24,391 nt of DNA from a virus: the IMG/VR virus record IMGVR_UViG_3300018421_000199, positions 1 to 24,391 of that record; one strand, 5' to 3'. A model generated the notes under the pieces. It did not search any database. It saw only the letters and a program-made list of their open reading frames with translations, and was not told the DNA's origin. Below, one piece after another: positions 1 through 7,839 of this stretch (within the stretch, counting starts at the first letter, position 1; the number at the start of each line of letters is the position of its first letter). The position numbers were made by a program, and so were the translations under genes.

Positions 1-729
1 CATATCAGAACTAAAGATGCTATCGAGGGTGTCATCAACATCAACAAGAACACAGCTAGCAAATTGTCGAAGTGGAGTTCGCACTCCCGCCATGATAGGT
101 GTGGGAATGTTGATTTTGTGTTTGCTGATTGCGTCATAGTATCTCCTGACGTATGACATTTTGGTTTCTTTTGGATACTCTGCAAAAATAGTCAGAGCAA
201 TCATCATGTACATAAATTGTGGTGTTTCGTAAACTCCACCGCCACTTCTGTCTTGCACAAGGTACTTATCAACGACTTGACGTAAACCTGCATAAGTGAA
301 TAAGAGGTCCCGATCATGATCGATGTAACTATTAGCCCGTGCAATCTCTTCCTTAGAATACTTTGTGAAGATTTCACTATCATAAACTTCAGAGTTCACA
401 CAATTAATTATGTGACTTTCAAGGTTAGGAAGTTCTTTATGTCCACCATAGAGTTGCTTACGAACTGCAAATAAAAGCAGACGTGCAGCAACATACTGAT
501 AATTCGGATGCTCCAGATCAATCAGATCACTTGCACTACGAATCAGAATCTCTTGAATCTCTGCTGTCGTAATACCATCATAAAACTGAATACCCGACTT
601 CATCTCAACTTGACTCGCAGAGACCCCTGCAAGACCCTTGGTTGCCTCTTCAACCATCAAATGCATCTTATCCAAGTCAAGAGGTTCAATTCGTCCATTT
701 CTCTTGACTACCTTTGTACCGTTGCTCAT
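1..729 (-). CDS. nrdA: Class Ia ribonucleotide reductase large subunit, N-terminal 243 residues (3' end outside window)
   Basis: NrdA reduces ribonucleoside diphosphates to deoxynucleotides for phage DNA synthesis. The reading frame starts at ATG 729 (MSNGTKVVKRNGRIEPLDLD) and stays open to base 1, so only the first 243 residues are visible. Residues 1 to about 95 are an ATP-cone allosteric domain, and segments such as SQVEMKSGIQFYDGI match the E. coli NrdA N-terminus closely. The last visible stretch, ASCVLVDVDDTLDS, contains the first redox-active cysteine (Cys226, equivalent to E. coli Cys225). Its start overlaps the primase stop as ATGA (726-729), so translation is probably coupled. NrdB would be expected further downstream, outside the window. 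The class I assignment rests on the E. coli-like N-terminus and is firm. Confidence 0.96.
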   Translation of the reverse strand, partial: MSNGTKVVKRNGRIEPLDLDKMHLMVEEATKGLAGVSASQVEMKSGIQFYDGITTAEIQEILIRSASDLIDLEHPNYQYVAARLLLFAVRKQLYGGHKELPNLESHIINCVNSEVYDSEIFTKYSKEEIARANSYIDHDRDLLFTYAGLRQVVDKYLVQDRSGGGVYETPQFMYMMIALTIFAEYPKETKMSYVRRYYDAISKHKINIPTPIMAGVRTPLRQFASCVLVDVDDTLDSIFSSDM

Positions 730-1691
730 ATTTTCTTCCAAGTGTTAAATTTAAGTTTTGCTTCTAAACCAGAGTAAGTATTTAATTCTATCACAGACTG
801 CACATCCAGTCCAGATAATACCATGTCGTTAATGTCTTTATCAGTTATGTTGGATGGCCAGATTACTACCTTATCTCCACGCTGGGTGGCTGCATCAATC
901 TTTGCAACGATTTCCTTGTTTCTTGGTTCGTTGTCGTAGACGTATACGAACTGATAATCCAGAGTGCTAAGGTTAGCATCGCTACCACACATAGCAATAG
1001 CATTTCTAACGAAATGACTGTCGAACGGTCCTTCTGTGACGTAGACTGTTTTAGTCGTATCGATTTCATCAAGTCCGTAAATCTTAGGAACATCTTCCTC
1101 CAACATGATGGTAATGTATTTAACCTTGCTAGGACCAAGTGCTCTTCCCTGAATTCCGATAAGTTTTTTCTGGTAGAAAATTGGAATGACTATCCTAGGT
1201 TCATCATAATAAGTATTATCAAATGTCTTCTTCAGACTATTGACCCACTTCTTAAAAGTAGGGGTGTAATAAAATTTATGCGGATTTAATTTTCTACCTT
1301 CCAGATACTTTTTTGCGTCTTCATTCTCTGACGCTTTTGGAAGATTAATCTTGGTATTGAATACAGGTTTCTTAAACTCAAACTTAGGTTCTTCTGCTAC
1401 AAAGTTTTTACCAGTCTTACCCTCTTTAAATTTTTCAAAAGTGTATTCTTTATAAAGATTAACATCAATCTTCTTCAAGAAGTTATTGAATGAAATGTTA
1501 ACGCCACAATTGTGACACTTAAAGTTAGTATTGTTTTTTACTTGGTAAAGATAACCTCTCGCTCTGTTCTTATTCTTCTGCGAGTCCCCACAAATTGGGC
1601 AACGGAAGTTATAGAGATTACTCTTTACTCTTTTAAATTTCAGAAGTCTAGGAGACAAAATACCAATGTATTTGGTATCAACAAAATCCAT
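726..1691 (-). CDS. 61: DNA primase, T4 gp61-like
   Basis: The 321-aa protein matches the T4-type primase that makes RNA primers with the gp41 helicase at the fork. An N-terminal zinc-binding domain shows C31-P-I-C34 and C59-H-N-C62. The TOPRIM catalytic core shows YVTEGPFDS with the acidic residue E220, followed by the metal-binding stretch VYDNEPRN near residues 251-258. Length is close to T4 gp61 (342 aa). The start ATG at 1691 lies 15 bases after the stop of the coiled-coil membrane gene and shows no strong ribosome site. The stop overlaps nrdA by four bases. The primase is far from helicase gp41 (10259-11638) because a late structural block lies between them. Confidence 0.95.
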   Translation of the reverse strand: MDFVDTKYIGILSPRLLKFKRVKSNLYNFRCPICGDSQKNKNRARGYLYQVKNNTNFKCHNCGVNISFNNFLKKIDVNLYKEYTFEKFKEGKTGKNFVAEEPKFEFKKPVFNTKINLPKASENEDAKKYLEGRKLNPHKFYYTPTFKKWVNSLKKTFDNTYYDEPRIVIPIFYQKKLIGIQGRALGPSKVKYITIMLEEDVPKIYGLDEIDTTKTVYVTEGPFDSHFVRNAIAMCGSDANLSTLDYQFVYVYDNEPRNKEIVAKIDAATQRGDKVVIWPSNITDKDINDMVLSGLDVQSVIELNTYSGLEAKLKFNTWKKI

Positions 1692-1706
1692 AATGTAGTA
1701 GAGAGT

Positions 1707-2132
1707 TTATTTTACCTGTTCTACTATTCTATCTGGGGATGCAACAGAAGTCAATAAGTTAGATGCGATTCCACTTGTAGCAGCACCAATAAGAAGACTT
1801 GCTACTATAATGACTCCACCCACTTGCCATCTGAATTTAGCAAACTCTTGTATCTTTTCTTCTACTTTTAAAATTCTATCTTTTACTTCTTTATGGTCTC
1901 TTTTATTTTCTTCCTTAACTTCATCAAGCATTTTTAACAATAAGGCATCAGTCTTTTCTGATTCTTCTAGTTTATTTTCATGCCTCTCAAGTATAACAGA
2001 AATCTTATTACTATTCTCGGAAATAGACGTTACAGCACGTTCTAACTTGTCCAACATTTCCTTGGACAAGTTCTCATACATGTCGAACTTTGATTCTAAA
2101 ACGGCAATGTTCTTACCAAACCCGAACGCCAT
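1707..2132 (-). CDS. Coiled-coil protein with one membrane segment, unknown function
   Basis: I do not recognise this 141-aa protein as a named family. Residues about 15-95 are heptad-like and highly charged, as expected for a long coiled coil. One hydrophobic segment follows near residues 105-125 (VGGVIIVASLLIGAATSG), then a short tail. The topology suggests a cytoplasmic N-terminal coiled coil anchored in the inner membrane, which can suit an anchor, a spanin-like or a superinfection-exclusion protein; none is proven. A ribosome site AAGG lies 9 bases before ATG 2132, behind a 143-base intergenic region with a TATAAT element and a 14-base palindrome. It probably begins a unit with primase and nrdA. 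Confidence 0.8.
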   Translation of the reverse strand: MAFGFGKNIAVLESKFDMYENLSKEMLDKLERAVTSISENSNKISVILERHENKLEESEKTDALLLKMLDEVKEENKRDHKEVKDRILKVEEKIQEFAKFRWQVGGVIIVASLLIGAATSGIASNLLTSVASPDRIVEQVK

Positions 2133-2275
2133 TTTTCTACCTTATAATTTTTGGTTACAATAAAATGTAATCACTCCTGTCCACTTTACCACGGAATTTG
2201 ATAGTTTAAGAAGATTATAAAGTGAAGGACTTTTATTTAATTTTTCCATTTGGCACTAGTGCCATTTACTTATTA
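2133..2275 (-). promoter_or_regulatory. Intergenic control region: TATAAT -10 element with upstream 14-bp palindrome
   Basis: On the minus strand this gap holds a perfect -10 hexamer TATAAT (2219-2214). There is no good -35: the hexamer at 17-bp spacing is AATTAA. A perfect 14-bp palindrome, TGGCACTAGTGCCA (2251-2264), is centred about 50 bases before the predicted start site. A promoter lacking a -35 with a dyad at that position suggests a regulator-assisted promoter. The palindrome has no U-tract and only a 5-bp stem if folded, so it is a poor terminator. The promoter assignment is inference. Confidence 0.45.
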
Positions 2276-2467
2276 TTATTTATTTCTAAGATAATCTAAC
2301 CACTTCTTACGAGAACCTCTTCCGCCTTTTGCATACTTTTTCATTGGTTTATCATAACCAGCAACAGGTCCTCCTTCATCAGCGGATGATGTAAACCCAC
2401 CAGTTCCAACAACCATAGATTCTCTAAGGTTTCTAAAGTGATTGATGACCCTATCTATCTTACTCAT
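2276..2467 (-). CDS. Small glycine-rich hypothetical protein (63 aa)
   Basis: This small basic protein has a helical N-terminus (DRVINHFRNLRESM), a glycine-rich centre (VGTGGFTSSADEGGPVAGYD) and a lysine-rich tail. From memory, the central segment resembles a short motif in T4-like cyanophage hypothetical proteins, but I cannot name a function. Its start overlaps the end of the 127-aa gene by 8 bases (2460-2467), which supports a coupled real gene. The stop is followed by the 143-base control region. It might be a small virion component. Confidence 0.7.
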   Translation of the reverse strand: MSKIDRVINHFRNLRESMVVGTGGFTSSADEGGPVAGYDKPMKKYAKGGRGSRKKWLDYLRNK

Positions 2468-2843
2468 CTTTAAAAATTAAGTTTAGTTCTCTTAAACAAT
2501 TCAAATCAACTGGTATGTCATGAATGTTTGTTTTGGGATAATCAGGAATCTTATTCAAAAAAACCATAAATGTTTTTAACTGTGGCCACATCTCCGATTC
2601 CAATTTAAAGAATAGCATAGGAGTTGCTGCTTCACCAAAAACATTATACAAAATAGTAAAATGATTAATTAACAGGTGAGTACGAATCTCACCTGTTTTT
2701 TTATATCTCTTTAGAAGTCTTTTGACATATTTAAAGTGATTTAAGTCACGATTAAAATCATCTTTGGTCACTGCCTGAGGATTTTCATAATTTTTAATTG
2801 CAAATAAAAGGAAGTTATCCTCATTCAGATGATCAAATTTCAT
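2460..2843 (-). CDS. Conserved marine T4-like phage hypothetical protein (127 aa)
   Basis: This soluble, helical 127-aa protein has no membrane segment and no motif I can assign to an enzyme. Its composition (KFDHLNEDNFLLFAIKNYEN, then a basic helix KYVKRLLKRYKKTG) is typical of conserved hypothetical proteins near primase in marine T4-like phages. Position next to primase and size do not establish a replication role. The start ATG 2843 lies 18 bases after the stop of the 182-aa gene with no terminator between, so late readthrough could express it. A gp59-like helicase loader was considered but there is no recognisable similarity. Confidence 0.75.
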   Translation of the reverse strand: MKFDHLNEDNFLLFAIKNYENPQAVTKDDFNRDLNHFKYVKRLLKRYKKTGEIRTHLLINHFTILYNVFGEAATPMLFFKLESEMWPQLKTFMVFLNKIPDYPKTNIHDIPVDLNCLRELNLIFKDE

Positions 2844-2861
2844 ACTTACACTATATTAAAA

Positions 2862-3410
2862 TCAAGTTCCAGGGAAGTATCCGTCATCAGCATCATTATC
2901 AGTTGTAGTAAGAATTCCACCAGCAACTAATACTTCGTGCTTAACTCTCAGCTCTCCATGCATGTCGATGTAAGTGGTAACACCTACCCATCCACTATGT
3001 CCTACAGCATACTCAGTAGTTGATGCTGCACCAACTTCAATTGCATCAACACCATACACAGCAGTTGTTACAGGACTTGTAGAGTAACCAACTGTCTTCT
3101 CTTCAGGTGCTCTGTAAGTGCTGTCAAGAATTGTGTAACTTGGTTCCTGTGAAATGTAGTATGCAGTGCCTGCAGGAATTACAGTAGTAGTAAATCCAGC
3201 AGTAGAAGCAAGAGTTAATGCAGTACTTCCTACGCCAACGATTGCTGCATAACCATAAGTCGCACCAGCACCTACGGTAATAACATCACCTTCACCAACC
3301 GCATCAGTGAAAGTAACTACTCCAACAGGACCATAAGCAGTCTTAGTCGCAAAATCAACTTCAATTGTACCAGCATCATATACTAAATCGGTATTTCCCC
3401 AGAGTGCCAT
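2862..3410 (-). CDS. Beta-rich virion-type structural protein (182 aa)
   Basis: The protein begins MALWGNTDLVYDAGTIEVDF and is rich in G, T, V and A with alternating hydrophobic residues, which predicts an almost all-beta fold. The MALWGNTD-type opening is, to my knowledge, shared by proteins annotated as structural in cyanophage genomes. It is preceded by a clear TATAAATA late promoter (3452-3445) and an intrinsic terminator. Late control supports a virion role such as head decoration, tail or fibre; which one cannot be told from sequence. No catalytic motif is visible. The start ATG 3410 is the first possible one, about 34 bases from the late promoter. Confidence 0.85.
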   Translation of the reverse strand: MALWGNTDLVYDAGTIEVDFATKTAYGPVGVVTFTDAVGEGDVITVGAGATYGYAAIVGVGSTALTLASTAGFTTTVIPAGTAYYISQEPSYTILDSTYRAPEEKTVGYSTSPVTTAVYGVDAIEVGAASTTEYAVGHSGWVGVTTYIDMHGELRVKHEVLVAGGILTTTDNDADDGYFPGT

Positions 3411-3444
3411 TCTCTTTACCTTTTTGAAAAGTTTTACTAAAAAA

Positions 3445-3452
3445 TATTTATA
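3445..3452 (-). promoter_or_regulatory. T4-type late promoter TATAAATA
   Basis: The minus strand reads TATAAATA, the T4 late-promoter box recognised by the gp55/gp33/gp45-modified RNA polymerase. It is 34 bases upstream of the 182-aa structural gene. Its first T is the last U of the terminator at 3452-3473. Confidence 0.85.
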
Positions 3453-3473
3453 AAAAAGGAGAGTTTCCTCTCC
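3452..3473 (-). terminator. Intrinsic terminator after the 62-aa gene
   Basis: On the minus strand, the 6-bp stem GGAGAG/CTCTCC with a GAAA tetraloop is followed directly by TTTTTT. It lies 28 bases after the stop at 3501 and merges into the late promoter TATAAATA. Confidence 0.88.
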
Positions 3474-3500
3474 CCTTTGATTGTATTTTATTTATGCGAT

Positions 3501-3689
3501 TTATTTTGCTGCTTCACCTGCTTCTTGAAAAAGCAGTGACTCAATTACATCTACAGCACCATCATCGAGTTTGTTGTCAGTGGAAGCAGCAAGACTACGA
3601 AGAATTGAAACCAAATAACGACGGACTTCTTCTTTCTCAAGAAGATTTCCAATCGTTTTCTTTGCTAGAGGGAGGAATAATGCCCACAT
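3501..3689 (-). CDS. Small hypothetical protein (62 aa)
   Basis: The protein starts MWALFLPLAKKTIGNLLEKE and is predicted to be mainly helical, with an amphipathic rather than strongly membrane-spanning N-terminus and a central helix rich in leucine and aspartate. I do not recognise the family. It stands alone between a TATATATA late-like box (3719-3712) upstream and an intrinsic terminator downstream, which marks it as its own small late unit. A holin-like or small virion role is conceivable, but the hydrophobic stretch is too short to claim one. Confidence 0.7.
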   Translation of the reverse strand: MWALFLPLAKKTIGNLLEKEEVRRYLVSILRSLAASTDNKLDDGAVDVIESLLFQEAGEAAK

Positions 3690-3711
3690 AATTTTTTACC
3701 AAAGTCTACAT

Positions 3712-3719
3712 TATATATA
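3712..3719 (-). promoter_or_regulatory. Possible late promoter, TATATATA variant
   Basis: The minus strand reads TATATATA, one mismatch from TATAAATA, 23 bases upstream of the 62-aa gene. Position fits a late promoter but the sequence is not exact. Confidence 0.4.
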
Positions 3720-3723
3720 GCAA

Positions 3724-5451
3724 TCAACCTTCAGTTTTTTGACCCTGCTGTGAAGTTTGCTTCTGAACTTTCCTTTGACGGATTGATGCAAGTTTCTTAT
3801 CAATCTGTGCAGACTTTCTCTGAAGTTGAACTTCTTGAGGACTCATCTGTACTTCACCCTGCATAGATTCTTTGACTTCAGGGAGTTTCTTATGCTTTGT
3901 TGATGCAAAATCCTTTGCATCTTTCTTGCTCATGCCCGCAGCTGCTTTGGCGACCTCAGCAGATGCAGGCGCTTCACCCTTTTTTGCGGCATAAACCATC
4001 CCCATAAATCTCTGTTGTTTTTTGGAGACTGCTTTCTCATCAATCTGCTCAACTTCTTCACTCATACGATCGACAACTTTCTGTGCCTGTCTTTTCACAA
4101 ATCTCTTTAAAGAAGTCTTTGCCCTATTTTTTACATCACTTCCTTTTTGAGAAAGTTCTCTTGCTTTATTGTAAGCAGCGACTTGTGCTTTAGCAGATGC
4201 CATACCATACTTTTCTTTTGCCTTTGTTTTTGCAGCAGAAAGTTTTTCACCAACCTTTCTCTTAATGTATCTCATACGACCTTGAAGTTTGCTTTGCTTC
4301 TTAGGTTCAAGTCCCCTACTATCGTGACCGTAAGTTACAGTTGCTTCATCAAGTAAAACAACTTCAAATGCTTCTTCAATCTCATCTTCGGTATAACCTT
4401 CTTCAAGGAACTCATCATAGATGGTATTAATAATAACATCCAACTCATCAATCTCTACTTCTTCAAGGAGAGTTCCACCAATACCTTCTACTGCTTCACC
4501 CAACTTTGGGTTAATAGAGATTTTATTTTTCTGGTTTTTAGGCATCTCTTTGATTTGCTTCTCACCATCTTCATCAGCAACTTCAATCAAATCCTGTCTC
4601 CAGTTTGAGAAAGATTCCTTTGTCACTTTCTTAGGTCCAGTGAATACCTTTTTCTTGCCATCAGGAGTTGGGACAAACTCACCATACTCACCCTTATGCT
4701 TATCATTATGCTCTACATCACCATCAACATCAGTATCAATTCTCTTTGATGCCTTCTTAGCAAGTTTTCCAATGTTTCCAGAAGGAACTTCTACTTCACC
4801 ATGGACATTTTTTGCTTCCATGTAGGGAGCAAGTTTTTTCTCAGTCTTTCTGAATTCAGCAGGTGATTCGTATCCAGTCTTCTTAGCATCGGGATTGATA
4901 GAAGAACCTCTACCAAGAGACTTTCTCTTGGATGATTGCTTTCTTACATCAATCTTTTCATCAACCATCTCTCCTTCTGGTTCATAAGAATTATAAACAC
5001 CAGTCTTCATTCCCTTATAGTGCTTCATAAGATAAGCAAGTTCTGCTTTCTTATCTCTTATACTCTTAATATTCTTAGCACGTTCTTTTACTTTAGATTT
5101 ATCAGCAAGTTTAGTTATTCTAAGTTCATCAATCTGCTCAACTTCTTCATCCTCACCTTTTTTCTTGGAGATTGCCTTACCAATCGCCTTTCTCTTCTTA
5201 TGAAGATACTTATCTGACTTATCTACATCACCATCATTATCGATGTCTGCATCTTCCTGACCTACTGGGTCAAGTTTTTTTCCTTCCTTCATCCAACGAG
5301 GAACAGTGTCGTCCTTCACTTTCTTCATGTCTGCAATCGCTTTCTCATTATTCTTTTGACGCTTTTTCATATCAGTCTCAAGATATGAATCGTCTTTTTT
5401 CTCAGCAATCTGTTCTAGATAGATTTTTGAAATATCGTTAAGATGAGTCAT
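3724..5451 (-). CDS. Large charged virion-type protein with two EF-hand-like loops and a DUF3008-like segment (575 aa)
   Basis: This 575-aa protein alternates basic segments with short acidic ones. Two loops have the same calcium-binding pattern: D69-x-D71-x-D73-G-D75-x-D77-xx-D80 and D239-x-D241-x-D243-G-D245-x-E247-xx-D250. Residues 333-368 form an acidic helical region like that near residue 268 of the 364-aa protein at 7880-8974. Residues 476-523 (KKQQRFMGMVYAAKKGE, then MSKKDAKDFASTKHKKLP) resemble small DUF3008 proteins. The motif EEVEQIDE occurs twice, at basic-segment boundaries. A late TATAAATA box lies 33 bases upstream inside the previous gene. Known relatives in cyanophages are annotated as structural or prohead proteins; an internal head or scaffold role is inferred. 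Confidence 0.85.
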   Translation of the reverse strand: MTHLNDISKIYLEQIAEKKDDSYLETDMKKRQKNNEKAIADMKKVKDDTVPRWMKEGKKLDPVGQEDADIDNDGDVDKSDKYLHKKRKAIGKAISKKKGEDEEVEQIDELRITKLADKSKVKERAKNIKSIRDKKAELAYLMKHYKGMKTGVYNSYEPEGEMVDEKIDVRKQSSKRKSLGRGSSINPDAKKTGYESPAEFRKTEKKLAPYMEAKNVHGEVEVPSGNIGKLAKKASKRIDTDVDGDVEHNDKHKGEYGEFVPTPDGKKKVFTGPKKVTKESFSNWRQDLIEVADEDGEKQIKEMPKNQKNKISINPKLGEAVEGIGGTLLEEVEIDELDVIINTIYDEFLEEGYTEDEIEEAFEVVLLDEATVTYGHDSRGLEPKKQSKLQGRMRYIKRKVGEKLSAAKTKAKEKYGMASAKAQVAAYNKARELSQKGSDVKNRAKTSLKRFVKRQAQKVVDRMSEEVEQIDEKAVSKKQQRFMGMVYAAKKGEAPASAEVAKAAAGMSKKDAKDFASTKHKKLPEVKESMQGEVQMSPQEVQLQRKSAQIDKKLASIRQRKVQKQTSQQGQKTEG

Positions 5452-5463
5452 TAGTATGAAGTA

Positions 5464-6608
5464 TTACTTTTTAGCCTTATACTTATTTATAAAATTGCGG
5501 ATGCTCTTAACATCTGCCATTCTCATTGTGTATTGAGTAAGTGCTGGTGTTCCAACTTCTCTTTGGTCTGCAGGGACACCAGATACATCAGTAAATGCTT
5601 TCTTCTCCACCACATCAGTAATCCAAGACTTGAACATTAGATTCTCTTCAGTAGCACAGATAAGATAGTTAGTTCCACGACGAATAATCTTACCTCTCAA
5701 TCCAGTGTTTGCGTTCTCTACGATTGTTCCCTTTCTAAAGATGTCTCCACCAACATAATGTTCTCTTAGATTCTTATAGTTAGATCTTGGAGACACTTTC
5801 CACATCTCGCTTTTTGTCTCTACGCCAATACCACTCTTGACTTTCTTGAATAACTTTTCAGAATCTTTGAAGTTCTTTGGAAGACCTGCCTTAAATCCAT
5901 CAAGATTATCTTGAGCAGCAAACTCTCTCATCTTCGATGATGTCTCACTATCATTATCTCTTTCACCACCAGCAACTACAGTAATGTCGTCAAAGTTGTA
6001 AAGTTCTCCATTGTGTTTCTGGGCAAGACCTCTGAACTCACCAAGTCTATCAGCACCAACAACAATAGTTACTTCTGAGTATCCCTCATTCTCCATCTTT
6101 TGGAGAACATCAAAAATAGTAATTGCCTCTTGGTCATTTACGATGTTATCCTTAAATGAAGGGAACATCTTTTTCATAAACTCAATTTTGATATCAGGTT
6201 TCAGAGGATTCATGTCAGAATCTTGTCCTCTAGAAGGATAAATCTTCAGGTCAGAACCACCAGCAATTCCTTTTGCAGCAGTGAATAATTGCTGATGCTT
6301 CTTGGTTGGTGGGTTGAACTTACCAAATACCAAAGTTACTTTGTTACCACCTTCACCATCTTCTGGTGCTGGTTCTTGTTGAGGTTTATCTGGTTCTTTT
6401 GGTTTCTTCTGCTGATCTGGAGGAACATCTCTTCCAGGTCTTTGTCCTTGATTATAAAACTTTAGATCACCACCTTCGGTTTTGCAACAAACTCTCCAGA
6501 CGCATTATACCATCCGCCATGACCGTCTCCCTTGAGTCCCATTTTCTTTGCTCTTTGGGACGCAAGTGACTCTTGTGCTTCAGTTATAAAACGCGAAAAG
6601 TTTTTCAT
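5464..6608 (-). pseudogene. Cytidylyltransferase-like nucleotidyltransferase with an apparent -1 frameshift near base 6480
   Basis: ATG 6608 opens MKNFSRFITEAQESL, then GLKGDGHGGWYNASGEFVAK, but this frame stops at 6462 after 48 codons. The frame one base back continues without stops from 6480 to 5464: TEGGDLKFYNQGQRPG, a proline/glutamine linker, then the catalytic domain. That domain has the signature GKFNPPTKKH (HxGH with Thr in place of the first His) near 6320 and an SSKMRE motif matching the family's second nucleotide-binding motif. The downstream frame has no ATG ahead of the catalytic motif. Joined, the product is about 381 aa. One missing A in a run of four explains the break. This may be a sequence error, a real mutation or recoding. 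A late-type AATAAATA box precedes it. Substrate unknown. Confidence 0.85.
5484..5491 (-). promoter_or_regulatory. T4-type late promoter TATAAATA inside the end of the nucleotidyltransferase gene
   Basis: The minus strand reads TATAAATA across codons for Ile-Asn near the C-terminus, 33 bases before ATG 5451 of the 575-aa gene. Spacing matches the other late promoters in the window. Confidence 0.8.
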
Positions 6609-6630
6609 TCTTTTAAACTTATATATACTA

Positions 6631-6638
6631 TATTTATT
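6631..6638 (-). promoter_or_regulatory. Possible late promoter AATAAATA
   Basis: The minus strand reads AATAAATA, fitting the NATAAATA form described for cyanophage late promoters. It is 23 bases upstream of ATG 6608 and just after the stop of the 146-aa gene. Confidence 0.5.
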
Positions 6639-6642
6639 GCTA

Positions 6643-7083
6643 TTAAGATCTCTTGATTTTTGCGTAGTTAATATTTCTCATTGACATAATCTCATCATTT
6701 TCAACTACATGAAGACGACCAGCAACTTCTTGCCAAGTATATCTTCTTGGTTCATTCCAATGGAAATTAATTCCTTGAAATCCCCAATTAAAAATGGAAG
6801 TCACAGCAACTAATGGATGCTGATCATAATCAATATCTGGGGTCTTGGGATTATAGATGAAAGTATAATAATTTCCCTCTTCAGGAACTAATTCAGTTTT
6901 ATCAAAGACATCAATTATTTCAACCATAATATCTTCTGGGTCAGAAAGATTTTCAATTCTCTCATTAAGAATATCAAGTCTACTTTTAGATTCTGCTTTC
7001 TTTCTTCTCTGCTCTTCTAATTTTCTCCTTTGAGATGTTAAAAGAGATGGTGCTTTTTTAGCCTTACTTAGTTTTCTAGGCAT
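6643..7083 (-). CDS. Conserved hypothetical protein, late cluster (146 aa)
   Basis: The N-terminal 50 residues are very basic and helical (LTSQRRKLEEQRRKKAESK). The rest is a compact domain rich in aromatic residues, with stretches such as NYYTFIYNPKTPDIDYDQHP and WGFQGINFHWNEPRRYTW. I recall similar aromatic domains in T4-like phage hypothetical proteins but cannot assign a function. The start overlaps the stop of the 248-aa gene as TAATG, so the two are probably translated together. Being behind a late promoter and between structural-type genes, it may be a packaged DNA-binding protein; this is inference. Confidence 0.78.
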   Translation of the reverse strand: MPRKLSKAKKAPSLLTSQRRKLEEQRRKKAESKSRLDILNERIENLSDPEDIMVEIIDVFDKTELVPEEGNYYTFIYNPKTPDIDYDQHPLVAVTSIFNWGFQGINFHWNEPRRYTWQEVAGRLHVVENDEIMSMRNINYAKIKRS

Positions 7084-7829
7084 TATCGTCTAAGTGGAGT
7101 TTCTATAAAAATTGCATTACTAATTTCTTTTTTTGGCCTAGCTTCTACTCTAATTCCAGGAAATCTATTAACATTTCTTCTTTCAGATCTTCCCCTAACA
7201 TGAAAGTATGGATAAATGTCTCTAGGAATCTCTCTCACATTTTCAATTAAATTACTACAATTCACAATAAGTTCTCCAGAAGAGTTCGGATTAATTTGAT
7301 TGTTAAAATTTTTTATTATAATTGAACCATTGTCCAAAATATCATCACCAAAACATACCTTTTTAGCATCAGATGGTCCGCATTTATATGCTAGTCCTAT
7401 TTTCTTTTTTGTTCTAGGTTCAACTATATCATAAGAATACTTTGTTCGTTTACCAGAAACTGGTATATGATCAATTTCAAAATTTCTATTGCCACTTTTG
7501 CCTTCAATTTGATCTATTGCAAAATCAAAAATTTTTTCAGCAACCACATCTCCAATTAATGTATCTGCCGATTCCCATTCTCCAAATTTATTTTTTTTCA
7601 AAGAAACTTTGTATTCTTTATTATCAGAATAATAGACAATAAAGTCAGATTTTTGTCCTCTTTTGTCTTCTCCACCAATAAACTTTACTTTATATACATC
7701 GTTCAAAACTATATTTTTAGTAGTAGTTTTAAATACTATAGTATTGATCTGTTGTTTTTTTCTATTAAGAATGTTATAAAAGTTTCTTTCGTTACTATCT
7801 TTTATATTTGTTCCTAAAACTTCGATCAT
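7083..7829 (-). CDS. PD-(D/E)XK-like putative nuclease, late expressed (248 aa)
   Basis: The strongest functional hint is residues 55-78, where SDFIVYYSDNKEYKVSLK has the shape of a PD-(D/E)XK nuclease core: D62 at the start of a strand, then S76-L-K78 replacing E-x-K after a beta turn. The next segment, KFGEWESADTLIGD, resembles what follows the core in restriction-like families I recall. The C-terminal half is unrelated to anything I know. The gene begins only 11 bases from a perfect TATAAATA box, so its mRNA would have almost no leader. A nuclease made late could act in packaging or host DNA exclusion, but activity is unproven, and a degenerate or structural role remains possible. Confidence 0.72.
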   Translation of the reverse strand: MIEVLGTNIKDSNERNFYNILNRKKQQINTIVFKTTTKNIVLNDVYKVKFIGGEDKRGQKSDFIVYYSDNKEYKVSLKKNKFGEWESADTLIGDVVAEKIFDFAIDQIEGKSGNRNFEIDHIPVSGKRTKYSYDIVEPRTKKKIGLAYKCGPSDAKKVCFGDDILDNGSIIIKNFNNQINPNSSGELIVNCSNLIENVREIPRDIYPYFHVRGRSERRNVNRFPGIRVEARPKKEISNAIFIETPLRR

Positions 7830-7839
7830 TTTTTTTAAC

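Noticed and set aside
866-1138. 90-codon minus-strand frame overlapping primase
   Set aside because: Out of frame inside the TOPRIM region of gp61; no family resemblance.
2251-2264. Palindrome read as an intrinsic terminator
   Set aside because: Stem of only 5 bp and no T-run directly after it on either strand.
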